From NCBI RefSeq assembly GCF_023062595.1, contig NZ_JALLAN010000002.1, forward strand, positions 190,099 through 254,098: a stretch of 64,000 nucleotides of DNA, written 5' to 3'. Of the stretch, positions 15,637-24,130 are shown piece after piece; positions within the stretch are counted from its first letter, which is position 1; each line of letters opens with the position of its first letter. The position numbers and the translations under genes were made by a program. The DNA is from Arthrobacter rhizosphaerae. Lineage in GTDB: Bacteria > Actinomycetota > Actinomycetes > Actinomycetales > Micrococcaceae. Under the pieces are notes generated by a model that was not told the origin of the DNA, made no database searches, and saw only the letters and a program-made list of their open reading frames with translations.

Positions 15637-16935
15637 ATGATGAACAAGCGATTCACCCGGATCCTGGCCACCAGTGTAGCTGCGGCCGCTCTCGTCGGTA
15701 CCCTGGGCGCCTGCGGCAAGGGCAGCGCGTCGGCTACTTCCGAAGGCTCGAATGAGATCACGATGTGGACCCATAATGCAGGAAACCCGGATGAGCTCAA
15801 GGCTGTCCAGAGCATTGTCGATTCGTATAACAAGAGCCCTGACGCCAAGGCCCAGATCAAGGTCCAGGCGTTTCCGCAGGACTCCTATAACGACTCCGTG
15901 GTCTCGGCAGCGGCGTCGGGGAAGCTTCCCTGCCTTGTGGACATCGACGGGCCGAACGTGCCCAACTGGGCCTGGGCAAAGTACCTGGCCCCGCTGAAGC
16001 TGGACGTGGATCTTTCCAAAAACCTGCCGAGCACGGTGGCGAAATGGGACGGCGAAACCTACGCAGTGGGCACCTACGACGTCTCCCTGGCGATGCTGTC
16101 GCGCAAGTCCGACCTCGCTGCGGCCGGCGTCCGGATAGCAACGGTCGAAAAGCCGTGGACCAAGGATGAGTTCCAGGAAGCCTTGACCAAACTCAAGGCC
16201 CTGGGCAAATGGGAGCACCCGCTGGATATGGGCACTGGAGGAACAGGCGAATGGCTGCCGTACGCGTACTCGCCATTCCTGCAGTCGTTCGGCGGGGACC
16301 TGATCAACCGCGACGGATTCCAGACTGCTGATGGATCCCTTAACGGTGAAGAGGCCGTTCAATGGGCCCAGTGGTTCCGAGGCCTGGCTGACGAGGGCTT
16401 CATGGCCACAAAGAGCGGCAAGGACCCGGTGCAGGACTTCGTGAACAACAAGAGCGCCATCGTTTACACCGGTTCCTGGGCTGCGGACACGGCCATGACA
16501 GCGGTGAAAGATGACCTGGCCATCATGCCGACCGTGGACTTGGGCAACGGGCCAAAGGTGGGCGGCGGCTCCTGGCAGTGGGGCGTAACCAGCGGCTGCG
16601 CCAACTCGGAGGCAGCCATGGACTACCTCTCCTACTCGCTCAAGCCTGAAAACATCGCTGCGATGGCCAAGGCTACGGCCACCATCCCTGCCACCGACGA
16701 AGCCGCCGCGATGCTGCCCGAATTTGCCGAGGGTGGCGCCAGCCGGATCTTCATGGACTTCTCCCGCGGGTACGCAGTGATGCGTCCTGAAACCCCGGCC
16801 TACCCCTTCATCGCTACCGAATACGGCAAGGCTGTCCAGGATATCCTGGCCGGCGCTGACGCCAAGACGGTGCTGGACAAGACGGTCAAGGCCATCGACG
16901 CCAATATCAAGTCCAACGGCGGCTACAAGGACTAG
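15637..16935 (+). CDS. ABC sugar-binding lipoprotein (fructooligosaccharide importer)
   Basis: The 432-residue product has a lipoprotein signal ending in LGAC (Cys26) and the family 1 extracellular binding-protein fold (ITMWTHNAGNPDE near the start, ACAN-like GCANSEAAMDYLSYSLKP split here as GCANSE and DYLSYSLKP). It captures an oligosaccharide outside the cell and delivers it to the permeases at 17036 and 18021. Context points to levan-derived fructooligosaccharides, levanbiose or difructose anhydride. It is followed by a conserved hairpin that should keep its transcript more abundant than that of the permeases. Confidence 0.9.
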   Translation: MMNKRFTRILATSVAAAALVGTLGACGKGSASATSEGSNEITMWTHNAGNPDELKAVQSIVDSYNKSPDAKAQIKVQAFPQDSYNDSVVSAAASGKLPCLVDIDGPNVPNWAWAKYLAPLKLDVDLSKNLPSTVAKWDGETYAVGTYDVSLAMLSRKSDLAAAGVRIATVEKPWTKDEFQEALTKLKALGKWEHPLDMGTGGTGEWLPYAYSPFLQSFGGDLINRDGFQTADGSLNGEEAVQWAQWFRGLADEGFMATKSGKDPVQDFVNNKSAIVYTGSWAADTAMTAVKDDLAIMPTVDLGNGPKVGGGSWQWGVTSGCANSEAAMDYLSYSLKPENIAAMAKATATIPATDEAAAMLPEFAEGGASRIFMDFSRGYAVMRPETPAYPFIATEYGKAVQDILAGADAKTVLDKTVKAIDANIKSNGGYKD

Positions 16936-16949
16936 CCCAGCCGCCACCA

Positions 16950-16989
16950 GTACGACGACGGCGGTGGGCAACCGCCGCCGTCGTCGTAC
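16950..16989 (+). terminator. Conserved hairpin, copy 4 (variant), inside the operon
   Basis: GTACGACGACGGC at 16950-16962 pairs perfectly with 16977-16989. The inner part departs from the other copies by an extra GCC. It lies 14 bp after the binding-protein stop and before the permease genes, so partial termination or 3'-end protection of the binding-protein mRNA is likely. Confidence 0.65.
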
Positions 16990-17035
16990 CCCAAGGCCCC
17001 TGCGCCCCTGAACCTCACTGTCAACGGAGAATCCC

Positions 17036-18019
17036 ATGACAACCACCCGGCTTCCCGCCGTCCCTCCCAACCCAGCCCCTTCCAGCCCGGCACCCTCCAG
17101 CCGCAGGGCATCTGCCCCCGCTGCCCCAGGCAAACCGCGACGCCGACGCCACCTGCGCGAACAGCTCAGCGGCTGGGCGATGATCGCCCCCGCCACAGTC
17201 CTCCTGCTCGCATTCGTGTTCCTCCCGGCGATCCTGGGCTTCGGCCTTGCCTTCACGAACGCCCGGCTCGTTTCACCCCGGCCCATTGAGTTCGTCGGCA
17301 CGGACAATTTCGTCCGCATGTTCACGGATCCCACGTTCTGGCGCTCACTGCTGAACGTCAGCTACTTCGCCCTTGTTGTAGTGCCTGTCCAGTCCGGCCT
17401 GGCTCTGGTGATGGCGCTGCTCATCAATAAGAAGTTCCGGGGCGTGAATTTTTTCCGCACCCTCTACTTCCTGCCCGTGGTCACGTCAATTGTGGTCGTG
17501 TCGCTGCTGTGGCTCTTCATGTACCGCAAGGACGGGCTCATCAATGAATTCCTGTCCAACGTCAGTTTTGGTCTCATCCAAGGCCCGGACTGGCTCAACG
17601 ACCCCGCCACGGCCATGCCTGCCATCATCGCGTTGTCCATCTGGCAGGCCGCCGGGTTCCACATGATCATCTGGCTCGCAGGCCTCCAAAGCATCTCCGG
17701 CGAACTGTACGAGGCGGCCCAGCTGGACGGCGCAAGCCCCTGGCATCAGTTCCGCTACGTGACCTGGCCAGGTCTCCGGCACACACGCACGCTGATCCTG
17801 GTGACCATCACCATCCAGGCCCTCGGGCTTTTCGACCAGGTCAACGTCATGACCCAGGGCGGGCCCCTCGATTCCACCACCACCATCATTTACGAGGCGG
17901 TGCGCTCCGGCTTCAAGCAGCAGGAAACCTCCTACGCATCGGCCATCTCGCTCGTATTCTTCGTCCTGGTGCTGCTGATCTCCGCAGTGCAGCGCTACCT
18001 GACCCGAGAGAAGGACTGA
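17036..18019 (+). CDS. ABC sugar permease, MalF/UgpA type
   Basis: The 327-residue product has an N-terminal Pro/Ala-rich cytosolic tail of about 45 residues and six predicted membrane helices. It carries the EAA loop that meets the ATPase (YEAAQLDGASPWHQF). It forms the membrane channel with the next gene. The start has GGAGA upstream. No ATP-binding subunit is encoded in the operon; a shared MsiK-type ATPase elsewhere is the usual solution in actinobacteria. Confidence 0.92.
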   Translation: MTTTRLPAVPPNPAPSSPAPSSRRASAPAAPGKPRRRRHLREQLSGWAMIAPATVLLLAFVFLPAILGFGLAFTNARLVSPRPIEFVGTDNFVRMFTDPTFWRSLLNVSYFALVVVPVQSGLALVMALLINKKFRGVNFFRTLYFLPVVTSIVVVSLLWLFMYRKDGLINEFLSNVSFGLIQGPDWLNDPATAMPAIIALSIWQAAGFHMIIWLAGLQSISGELYEAAQLDGASPWHQFRYVTWPGLRHTRTLILVTITIQALGLFDQVNVMTQGGPLDSTTTIIYEAVRSGFKQQETSYASAISLVFFVLVLLISAVQRYLTREKD

Positions 18020-18020
18020 C

Positions 18021-18908
18021 GTGAAGAACGCTCTCAATTCCAGGGCCGTCGGCAGTGCCGGCACCATGGCGGTCCGCATCCTGTTCGCCGCCGCTGCAGC
18101 GTTCCCCATCGTGTTCATGCTGGTGTCCTCGCTCAAAACAGACCAGCAGATCTTCGGCGACATGTCCTCCATCGCCGCCTTCCTGCCCATCGGCAACATC
18201 TCCTTCGACAACTACGGAGCCGTGTTTGACCGGGTCCCGGCAGCCCGCTTCCTGATGAACTCCATCGGCATCTCTGCCATCACCGTTGTACTGGGCATTT
18301 TCGTCAACAGCCTCTGTGCCTTCGCCCTTTCCCGCATGGAGGTCCGCGGCAAGCGCATCGTGTTCACCGCGATTCTGGCCACCCTGATCGTGCCCTTCCA
18401 GACCCTGGCCTTGCCGCTGGTGTGGTGGGTCAACCAGTTGCCCTACTTCGAGCTCAACGGCTTCAGCCTCGAATTCTCCAAGGGTTGGCTGGACACCTAT
18501 CAGGTCCAGATCATCCCGTTCATCGCCAACGCGTTCTCCATCTACCTCTACCACCAGTACTTCGAGTCCATCCCGAAGGAACTGGATGAGGCAGCAAGGA
18601 TCGACGGCGCCGGCTGGTTCAAGATCTACCGCCAGGTGGTGATGCCACTCGCCGGGCCCGCCACCGCAACGGTTGCCATCCTGACCTTCCTACCTGCCTG
18701 GAACTCCTACCTGTGGCCGCTCATGGTGGTCCAGTCCGAGGAGCTCCGCCCGGTGATGATCGGCATCCAATACTTCTTCCAGCTGAACGTCTCCTGGGGC
18801 GAAGTCATGGCGTACGCCTCACTCATCACCGTCCCCGTGGTCATCCTGTTCATCGCGTTCCAGCGCTCCTTCATCAACAGCATCGCCTCCAGCGGCGTCA
18901 AGGGCTAA
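18021..18908 (+). CDS. ABC sugar permease, MalG/UgpE type
   Basis: The 295-residue product has six predicted membrane helices and the EAA motif DEAARIDGAGWFKIYRQVVM, typical of MalG-like partners. It starts at a GTG two bases after the stop of the upstream permease, so the two are translationally linked. It completes the sugar channel and is followed six bases later by the cytoplasmic GH32 gene. Confidence 0.92.
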   Translation: MKNALNSRAVGSAGTMAVRILFAAAAAFPIVFMLVSSLKTDQQIFGDMSSIAAFLPIGNISFDNYGAVFDRVPAARFLMNSIGISAITVVLGIFVNSLCAFALSRMEVRGKRIVFTAILATLIVPFQTLALPLVWWVNQLPYFELNGFSLEFSKGWLDTYQVQIIPFIANAFSIYLYHQYFESIPKELDEAARIDGAGWFKIYRQVVMPLAGPATATVAILTFLPAWNSYLWPLMVVQSEELRPVMIGIQYFFQLNVSWGEVMAYASLITVPVVILFIAFQRSFINSIASSGVKG

Positions 18909-18914
18909 ACCTTC

Positions 18915-20438
18915 ATGAAAACAACCACCGGACTCGACTCCCAGTACCGGCCAGAATGGCACTATTCAGCAGAGCGCAACTGGCTCAATGACCCCAACGG
19001 ACTCATCTACTCAAACGGCACCTACCACCTCTTCTACCAGCACAACCCGTTCGGCGACGACTGGGGCAACATGTCCTGGGGCCATGCCACCTCCGCGGAC
19101 CTGAACCATTGGACCGAGCACCCGGTGGCCATCCCCTGCGATGACCAGGAGGGCATTTTCTCCGGTTCGGCGGTGGCGGACGTCCACAACACCAGCGGCT
19201 TCGGCGTCGGGGGAGTTCCTCCCCTGGTAGCGATCTACACAAGCGCCTATGTGGGGACCTCCCCGCTTGCGGGCCGTCAGGCCCAGTCCCTCGCGTACAG
19301 CATTGACGACGGCGCCACCTGGACCAAGTACGCAGGGAACCCGGTGCTTGACCGGGCGTCCTCGGACTTCCGTGACCCCAAGGTGTTTTGGTACGACGGC
19401 GAAGCCGGGGGCTATTGGGTGATGGTGGCCGTCGAGGCCCTCCACCGCGAAGTGCTGCTCTACAAGTCAGCAGACCTGAAATCGTGGGAGTACCTGAGCA
19501 CCTTCGGCCCGGCCAATGCCACCGAAGGAATCTGGGAGTGCCCGGACCTGTTTGAACTCCCGGTTGACGGTGACGTCGCAGACACCCGCTGGGTTCTTGT
19601 GGTCAACCTCAGCCCCGGCGGCATCGCCGGTGGCTCCGGCGGGCAGTATTTCATTGGAACGTTCGACGGCGTGACGTTCAGTTCCGAAACCACGGTCACC
19701 GAAGGCCTGCAGCCCGACACGAGCAGGATGGCTGACTACGGCTGGCTCGACTGGGGCCGGGACTACTACGCGGCCGTGTCCTTCAGCAATGTGCCGGACG
19801 GGCGCCGGCTCATGATCGGCTGGATGAATAACTGGCAGTACGCCGCTTCAACCCCCACGGACGGCTGGCGGAGCGCGATGTCCCTGGCTCGTGAGGTCGG
19901 GCTTGTCTCCCGCGGCGGCCGGCCCGTGCTGGTGCAGGAGGCGGTGGATCCGTTCCGGGACCAGGAGCTCGGGCAGGGCGTGGAACTGTTCGCCCTGGGC
20001 CGGCAGCCGTTGACGCCCGGGATGACCTGGCTTCCTGCTGAGGCTCACGGCGACGTACTCCGGATTGATGCGGAGTTCGAGCCCGGCCCTGCAGGGAAGG
20101 TGGGTCTTGTCCTCCGGGCTGGTATGGAATCGAACCCGGCAGAGCGCACTGTCCTGGCCTACGACTCAGCAACCGGAGAGCTCAGCCTCGACCGGACCGA
20201 ATCGGGCAACGTGAAGTTTGATGCAACGTTCCCCTCCGTGGAGCGCGTCTATGTGCCACTGGAGAACGGGCGGCTGAAACTTCGGGTCTTCGTGGACCGC
20301 TGCTCCGTCGAGGTCTTCGCGCAGGATGGCCTGGCAACCATCACTGATCTCGTGTTTCCAGCCAACTCGAGCAACGCCGTCGGCCTCTTGGCCGAAGGCG
20401 ACGGGGGAACCCTGGTGAGTCTCGCCGTCGTGCGTTGA
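18915..20438 (+). CDS. Cytoplasmic GH32 beta-fructosidase
   Basis: The 507-residue product lacks any signal peptide. GH32 motifs are complete: NWLNDPNG (nucleophile), FRDPK (stabiliser) and WECPDL (acid/base), followed by the C-terminal beta-sandwich with FVDRCSVEVFAQDG. Its fuller WLNDPNG box differs from the DPQRP variant of the two exported enzymes in this locus. It should hydrolyse the short fructans or sucrose brought in by the ABC transporter and so release fructose. Sucrose-6-phosphate is unlikely as substrate because no PTS gene is present. Confidence 0.9.
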   Translation: MKTTTGLDSQYRPEWHYSAERNWLNDPNGLIYSNGTYHLFYQHNPFGDDWGNMSWGHATSADLNHWTEHPVAIPCDDQEGIFSGSAVADVHNTSGFGVGGVPPLVAIYTSAYVGTSPLAGRQAQSLAYSIDDGATWTKYAGNPVLDRASSDFRDPKVFWYDGEAGGYWVMVAVEALHREVLLYKSADLKSWEYLSTFGPANATEGIWECPDLFELPVDGDVADTRWVLVVNLSPGGIAGGSGGQYFIGTFDGVTFSSETTVTEGLQPDTSRMADYGWLDWGRDYYAAVSFSNVPDGRRLMIGWMNNWQYAASTPTDGWRSAMSLAREVGLVSRGGRPVLVQEAVDPFRDQELGQGVELFALGRQPLTPGMTWLPAEAHGDVLRIDAEFEPGPAGKVGLVLRAGMESNPAERTVLAYDSATGELSLDRTESGNVKFDATFPSVERVYVPLENGRLKLRVFVDRCSVEVFAQDGLATITDLVFPANSSNAVGLLAEGDGGTLVSLAVVR

Positions 20439-20487
20439 CCGCCTAAGCCGTCCCGCACAGGGACCAACCAACAAGTAGGAGTCAACG

Positions 20488-22581
20488 GTGACTGGAGTAC
20501 GGCGACGTTTTTGGGGGGCCACCGGCGGGGTATCCGGCCGGTGGCGAGCGGGCCGCAGCTTTTCGCGGAGATTGGCGGTGCTCGGGGTGACGGTTGGGAT
20601 GGTGGCGGCGGGGGTGTGGGTCTTTGACTCTTCCACACCCCCGGCCGTTGCGGCTCCTGCTACTGAGGCCCCTGCTGTGGAGGGGGCGGGTGGACCAAGC
20701 TACCGGGATACGTACCACTTCACTGTTCCCGACAACTGGAAGAACGATCCACAACGCCCGGTCTATATCGACGGCAAGTTCAACTACTACTACCTGTACA
20801 ACGCGGACTATGACGCCGAGATCGGTACAGCGTGGCGGCTGGCGACGACGACGGACAACGTCGCTTTCCAGGACCAGGGCGTCGCGGCGCAGAAGAAGAC
20901 CAACGCCAACCATGATCTTTGGTCCGGCTCAGCAGTGGTCGACACAGCAAATACGGCCGGGTTCGGGGCCGGCGCCGTCGTCATGCTTGCCACCCAGATG
21001 GACCACCCCACTCCGCAGCAGATCGCGAACTCCACCGGCCCGCAGGCACAGTTCCTCTGGTACTCGCAAGATGGCGGGCGTAACTTCCACGCCTACGGAG
21101 AGACTCCGGTCATTCCGAACGGCGGACGCACCGACTTCCGCGACCCCAAGGTTATTTGGGATCCTGACGCCTCCCGCTGGGTTGCCCTGATCGCGGAGGG
21201 CACGAAAATCAGCTTCTACACCTCACCCAACCTGAAGGACTGGACGCGCGTCTCGGAGTTCGTGGAGCCGGGCCTCGGGATGCTCGAATGTCCAGATCTG
21301 TTCAAGATCCGCGCTGATGATGGCACTGAAAAATGGGTGCTGGGCCTGAGTGCCAACGGTTATCTGACCGGAGCCCCGAACACCTATGCCTACTGGACCG
21401 GAAGCTTCAACGGCACATCCTTCACCCCGGATACCGCAACCCCGCAGTGGCTGGATTACGGCTTCGACTGGTACGGCGCGGTCACGTGGGAGGACCCGGC
21501 CAATCCCGCGGAGCAGCGCTTTGCCATGGCGTGGATGAACAATTGGCATTACGCCCACACCACACCTACCTGGGCGGCCGACGGCTTCAACGGCACGGAT
21601 TCCATCGTGCGCCAGATCAAACTCAAGAAGTACGGAACGGACTACAGCCTGGTGTCCCAGCCCACGCCGGCACTGGCTGACCATGCCACCAAGGTGACCA
21701 ACCTCGGAAACTTTACGGTCAACGGAAACCTGGCCCTGCCCTACCGCGGAGAGTCGTACCAGCTTGAAGCGGACGTGTCCTGGAATGAGGCGCAGAACAT
21801 CGGCCTGCAGTTGCGGGCGTCAGCGGACGGCATAAGACATGCCGACGTCGGAATATACGATAGCTTCAGCTACCTCAACCGCGGCCCCACCGGTAACCCG
21901 GACAGCTCCGGGACCAAGCTGGAAAGCCGGACGCCTTTTGATCCCAACGCCAACAATGTGCACCTGCGGATCCTCGTAGACCGCACCACCATAGAGGTCT
22001 TCGTGGATGACGGCCGCTACGTTCACTCAAGCCAGGTGTTCGCAGACCCGGGCGACGACCGCATCAACCTCTACTCCAGCGGAGGGGCCGCCAGCTTCAC
22101 GAACGTCACGGTCACTGAGTTCGAAAACCTTGCCCAGCGGCCGGCCCGGCTGATCGCTGACTTCGAAGGATCATCCTGGGGAGAAGGATGGACCGGCAAC
22201 GGCGACTTTGCAGCGGCAGGTCCGTCCTCGACGTCGGCAGCGGGACGGGTAGGCGCGAAGGTCGCCGACACCTTCGTGGGACCCGGCGACCCTGCTACAG
22301 GCAGCATCACCTCGCCGGAGTTCGTGATTGACCGGGACTTCCTGCACTTCCAGCTCGGGGGCGGCAACCATCCGCTCGGCACGGAGCCTGCAACCTCTGT
22401 GCAGCTGCTGGTGGACGGCCAGCCGGTGCGGACGGCCACGGGGGAGAACTCCGGTTCACTGCGCCATGTCTCGTGGGACGTGCAAGACCTCGCCGGCCAA
22501 ACGGCCCGGTTCCAGATTCTCGACGACGCCACCGGGGAATGGGGCCACCTCATGGTGGATCAGGTCATGCTGAGCGACTGA
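20488..22581 (+). CDS. Secreted GH32 levanase or levan fructotransferase with C-terminal module
   Basis: The 697-residue product starts at a GTG behind GTAGGAG and has a long twin-arginine-like signal (RRFW, then SRRLAVLGVTVGMVAAGVWV). The GH32 boxes are WKNDPQRP, FRDPK and LECPDL. Several stretches (SGSAVVDTANTAGFGAGAVV, WLDYGFDWYGAVTW, AWMNNWHYA) resemble Arthrobacter levan fructotransferases, which cut levan to difructose anhydride IV; exo-levanase or levanbiohydrolase activity is equally possible. After the GH32 sandwich, an extra domain of about 145 residues (DFEGSSWGEGWTGNG to the end) looks like a jelly-roll carbohydrate-binding module. It is the last gene of the operon and is followed by a strong terminator. 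Confidence 0.88.
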   Translation: MTGVRRRFWGATGGVSGRWRAGRSFSRRLAVLGVTVGMVAAGVWVFDSSTPPAVAAPATEAPAVEGAGGPSYRDTYHFTVPDNWKNDPQRPVYIDGKFNYYYLYNADYDAEIGTAWRLATTTDNVAFQDQGVAAQKKTNANHDLWSGSAVVDTANTAGFGAGAVVMLATQMDHPTPQQIANSTGPQAQFLWYSQDGGRNFHAYGETPVIPNGGRTDFRDPKVIWDPDASRWVALIAEGTKISFYTSPNLKDWTRVSEFVEPGLGMLECPDLFKIRADDGTEKWVLGLSANGYLTGAPNTYAYWTGSFNGTSFTPDTATPQWLDYGFDWYGAVTWEDPANPAEQRFAMAWMNNWHYAHTTPTWAADGFNGTDSIVRQIKLKKYGTDYSLVSQPTPALADHATKVTNLGNFTVNGNLALPYRGESYQLEADVSWNEAQNIGLQLRASADGIRHADVGIYDSFSYLNRGPTGNPDSSGTKLESRTPFDPNANNVHLRILVDRTTIEVFVDDGRYVHSSQVFADPGDDRINLYSSGGAASFTNVTVTEFENLAQRPARLIADFEGSSWGEGWTGNGDFAAAGPSSTSAAGRVGAKVADTFVGPGDPATGSITSPEFVIDRDFLHFQLGGGNHPLGTEPATSVQLLVDGQPVRTATGENSGSLRHVSWDVQDLAGQTARFQILDDATGEWGHLMVDQVMLSD

Positions 22582-22591
22582 GAAACGCTCC

Positions 22592-22624
22592 CTGGTACCG
22601 GCGTCAGAGCGACGCCGGTACCAG
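22592..22624 (+). terminator. Terminator of the fructan operon
   Basis: CTGGTACCGGCGTC at 22592-22605 pairs perfectly over 14 bp with 22611-22624 around AGAGC, then TCGTTT. It begins ten bases after the last GH32 stop codon and is unrelated to the conserved GACGACGG hairpin. Confidence 0.85.
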
Positions 22625-22909
22625 TCGTTTACACACTCTTAACCTCACTGTTTCAGGTTTCGTCTTGCTCCCTCGCTGTTCATCATCCAGACTGGCTACA
22701 GATCCCGCAGGAAGAAAACTTCCGCCGATCCAGCCCGCCGGATAATTCGGCCGGCCAGCCCCATTCGCAGAAATGCATTCAGCGAACGCATTCGGAGAGT
22801 GCCGGGCATCCCTTCTGGAACCACCGCTTTCCGCCTCCCCGGCTATGCCCGGACCCGGAAGCCTGTGGCCATCAAGCGCCCGACTCTCTGTGTTGAGAAA
22901 GAGAATCCC
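22625..22909. other. Gap without a supported gene
   Basis: Between the operon terminator and the small orphan gene I find no coding frame with a ribosome site. It contains the promoter of the small gene, which I cannot place with confidence. Confidence 0.5.
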
Positions 22910-23125
22910 ATGATCAAGCGCCACTCGGACATCGTCCTGGAAATTACTGCCCACGATCCCCACACCGTCGAAAACGACCTGAACACGGCCGTCGAGATCG
23001 CCCGAGAACACGCCATGAAGGAAAGCCGCCACGGCATCCTGGTCACCAGGCACAGCCACACCAGCTACACGGTGGCCGTCAGCCGCGACGTTCCCTACGG
23101 ACTGACCCAGGAACGGCGCGAGTAA
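22910..23125 (+). CDS. Small orphan protein, paralogue of the 6788 gene
   Basis: The 71-residue product is of unknown function. It shares the pattern G-I-x-V-T-R, then an aromatic-T-V-x-x-S-R, then V-P-x-G-x-T with the product of the 6788 gene. It is charged, with a helical first half and a probable beta hairpin in the second half. The ATG at 22910 is chosen because it aligns with its paralogue; an upstream in-frame start would add 37 unrelated residues. No membrane segment or cysteine is present. Confidence 0.7.
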   Translation: MIKRHSDIVLEITAHDPHTVENDLNTAVEIAREHAMKESRHGILVTRHSHTSYTVAVSRDVPYGLTQERRE

Positions 23126-23134
23126 GAGGACCCA

Positions 23135-23163
23135 TTGACACGCACCAACCACAGGCATATCCT
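23135..23163 (+). promoter_or_regulatory. Consensus promoter of the ArsR-SRPBCC operon
   Basis: TTGACA at 23135-23140 is followed after exactly 17 bp by TATCCT at 23158-23163. The ATG at 23172 lies only eight bases after the -10 box, so the transcript is expected to be leaderless. Confidence 0.75.
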
Positions 23164-23181
23164 ACAACCAAATGGTTGTAG
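23162..23181. promoter_or_regulatory. ArsR operator CTACAACC-N4-GGTTGTAG over the start codon
   Basis: A perfect 8-bp inverted repeat with spacer AAAT covers the end of the -10 box, the transcript start and the start codon of the ArsR gene. The protein should repress itself by blocking this site. Confidence 0.8.
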
Positions 23182-23504
23182 ATCAGATCAGTGAAGCCGA
23201 AGTCGACCGCCTGTTCCAGGCGCTCGCAGATGGCACCCGGCGGGACATAGTCCGCCGGGTGACGGTGGGGGAGTACTCGGTCTCCGGTCTTGCTGCCCTC
23301 TACGCCATGAGTTTCGCCGCCGTCCAAAAGCACGTGGCGGTTTTGGAACGCGCTTCTCTGGTCACCAAGCAAAAGCGCGGAAGGGAGCAGATCGTGCGTG
23401 GCAATCATGAAGGCCTGCAGAAAGCCCGGCGGCTGCTCGATGAATATGAGGCGATTTGGCGGCAGCGTGCCCACCGGATCGCAGACATTCTGGCTGAAGG
23501 ATAG
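23172..23504 (+). CDS. ArsR-family repressor
   Basis: The 110-residue winged-helix protein has LFQALADGTRRDIVRRV, then YSVSGLAALYAMSFAAVQKH as the helix-turn-helix. It lacks the cysteine clusters of metal-sensing ArsR proteins. It belongs to the type paired with SRPBCC/AHSA1 proteins, whose gene follows 13 bp downstream. The mRNA is probably leaderless (see promoter), and the gene is autoregulated through the palindrome spanning its start codon. The signal sensed is unknown. Confidence 0.9.
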   Translation: MVVDQISEAEVDRLFQALADGTRRDIVRRVTVGEYSVSGLAALYAMSFAAVQKHVAVLERASLVTKQKRGREQIVRGNHEGLQKARRLLDEYEAIWRQRAHRIADILAEG

Positions 23505-23517
23505 GAAAGGTTCCGCA

Positions 23518-24015
23518 ATGACCGTTATCAGTTCCACGAAGAACCTCGAGGGGTTGAACTTCACCCTGGTCGCAGAGTTTGACGCTGGCGTCGACCGCGT
23601 CTGGCAGATCTGGGAAGATCCCCGGCAGCTAGAGCGCTGGTGGGGTCCGCCAACCTGGCCTGCCACGTTCGAACAGTTCGACTTCCAGCCCGGGGGAAAG
23701 GCCGCCTACTTCATGACCGGTCCCGACGGAGAGAAAGCCCGTGGCTGGTGGCAGTTCACCTCCATCCAGGCCCCCAAGCGTCTTGCGTTTGACGACGGAT
23801 TCGCCGACGACGACGGCGCCCCTGTAGAGGGGATGGGAACCACCCACGCCACCGTCAACCTGGAGGACATTGGTGGCCGCACCCGGATGACCATCTCTTC
23901 CGCCTTCGAGTCCGAAGAGCAGATGGAACAGATGGTTCAAATGGGCATGGAGGAAGGCATGAAAGAGGCAGTCACCCAGATCGACGCCATCCTCTCCGAG
24001 CACGCCCGCACCTGA
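23518..24015 (+). CDS. SRPBCC/AHSA1-family protein
   Basis: The 165-residue product has the AHSA1 (activator of Hsp90 ATPase C-terminal) type START fold: VDRVWQIWEDPRQLERWWGP near residues 24-43, PGGKAAYFMTGPDG in the middle and a long C-terminal helix. It presumably binds a hydrophobic ligand. The ATG at 23518 has GGAAAGG upstream; a longer frame overlaps the ArsR gene and lacks family similarity. It is co-transcribed with the ArsR repressor and ended by the conserved hairpin. Confidence 0.88.
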   Translation: MTVISSTKNLEGLNFTLVAEFDAGVDRVWQIWEDPRQLERWWGPPTWPATFEQFDFQPGGKAAYFMTGPDGEKARGWWQFTSIQAPKRLAFDDGFADDDGAPVEGMGTTHATVNLEDIGGRTRMTISSAFESEEQMEQMVQMGMEEGMKEAVTQIDAILSEHART

Positions 24016-24042
24016 CAGACGTTTACCAACCCACATAACAGC

Positions 24043-24082
24043 GAAGAGGACGACGGCGGGACTTCCCGCCGTCGTCCTCTTC
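24043..24082 (+). terminator. Conserved GACGACGGCGGG hairpin, copy 5
   Basis: An 18-bp perfect stem (24043-24060 with 24065-24082) closes on ACTT and is followed by TG then T-poor sequence. It starts 27 bases after the SRPBCC stop codon. Confidence 0.8.
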
Positions 24083-24130
24083 TGTAGGCCGCCAGCTGGC
24101 TTGCCTGGGAGGGCTGACTAGAGTGGCTGC

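Noticed and set aside
15619..17334. A 571-codon minus-strand frame across the binding-protein and permease genes.
   Set aside because: It crosses a hairpin and two genes with clear family motifs on the plus strand, so it is an antisense shadow.
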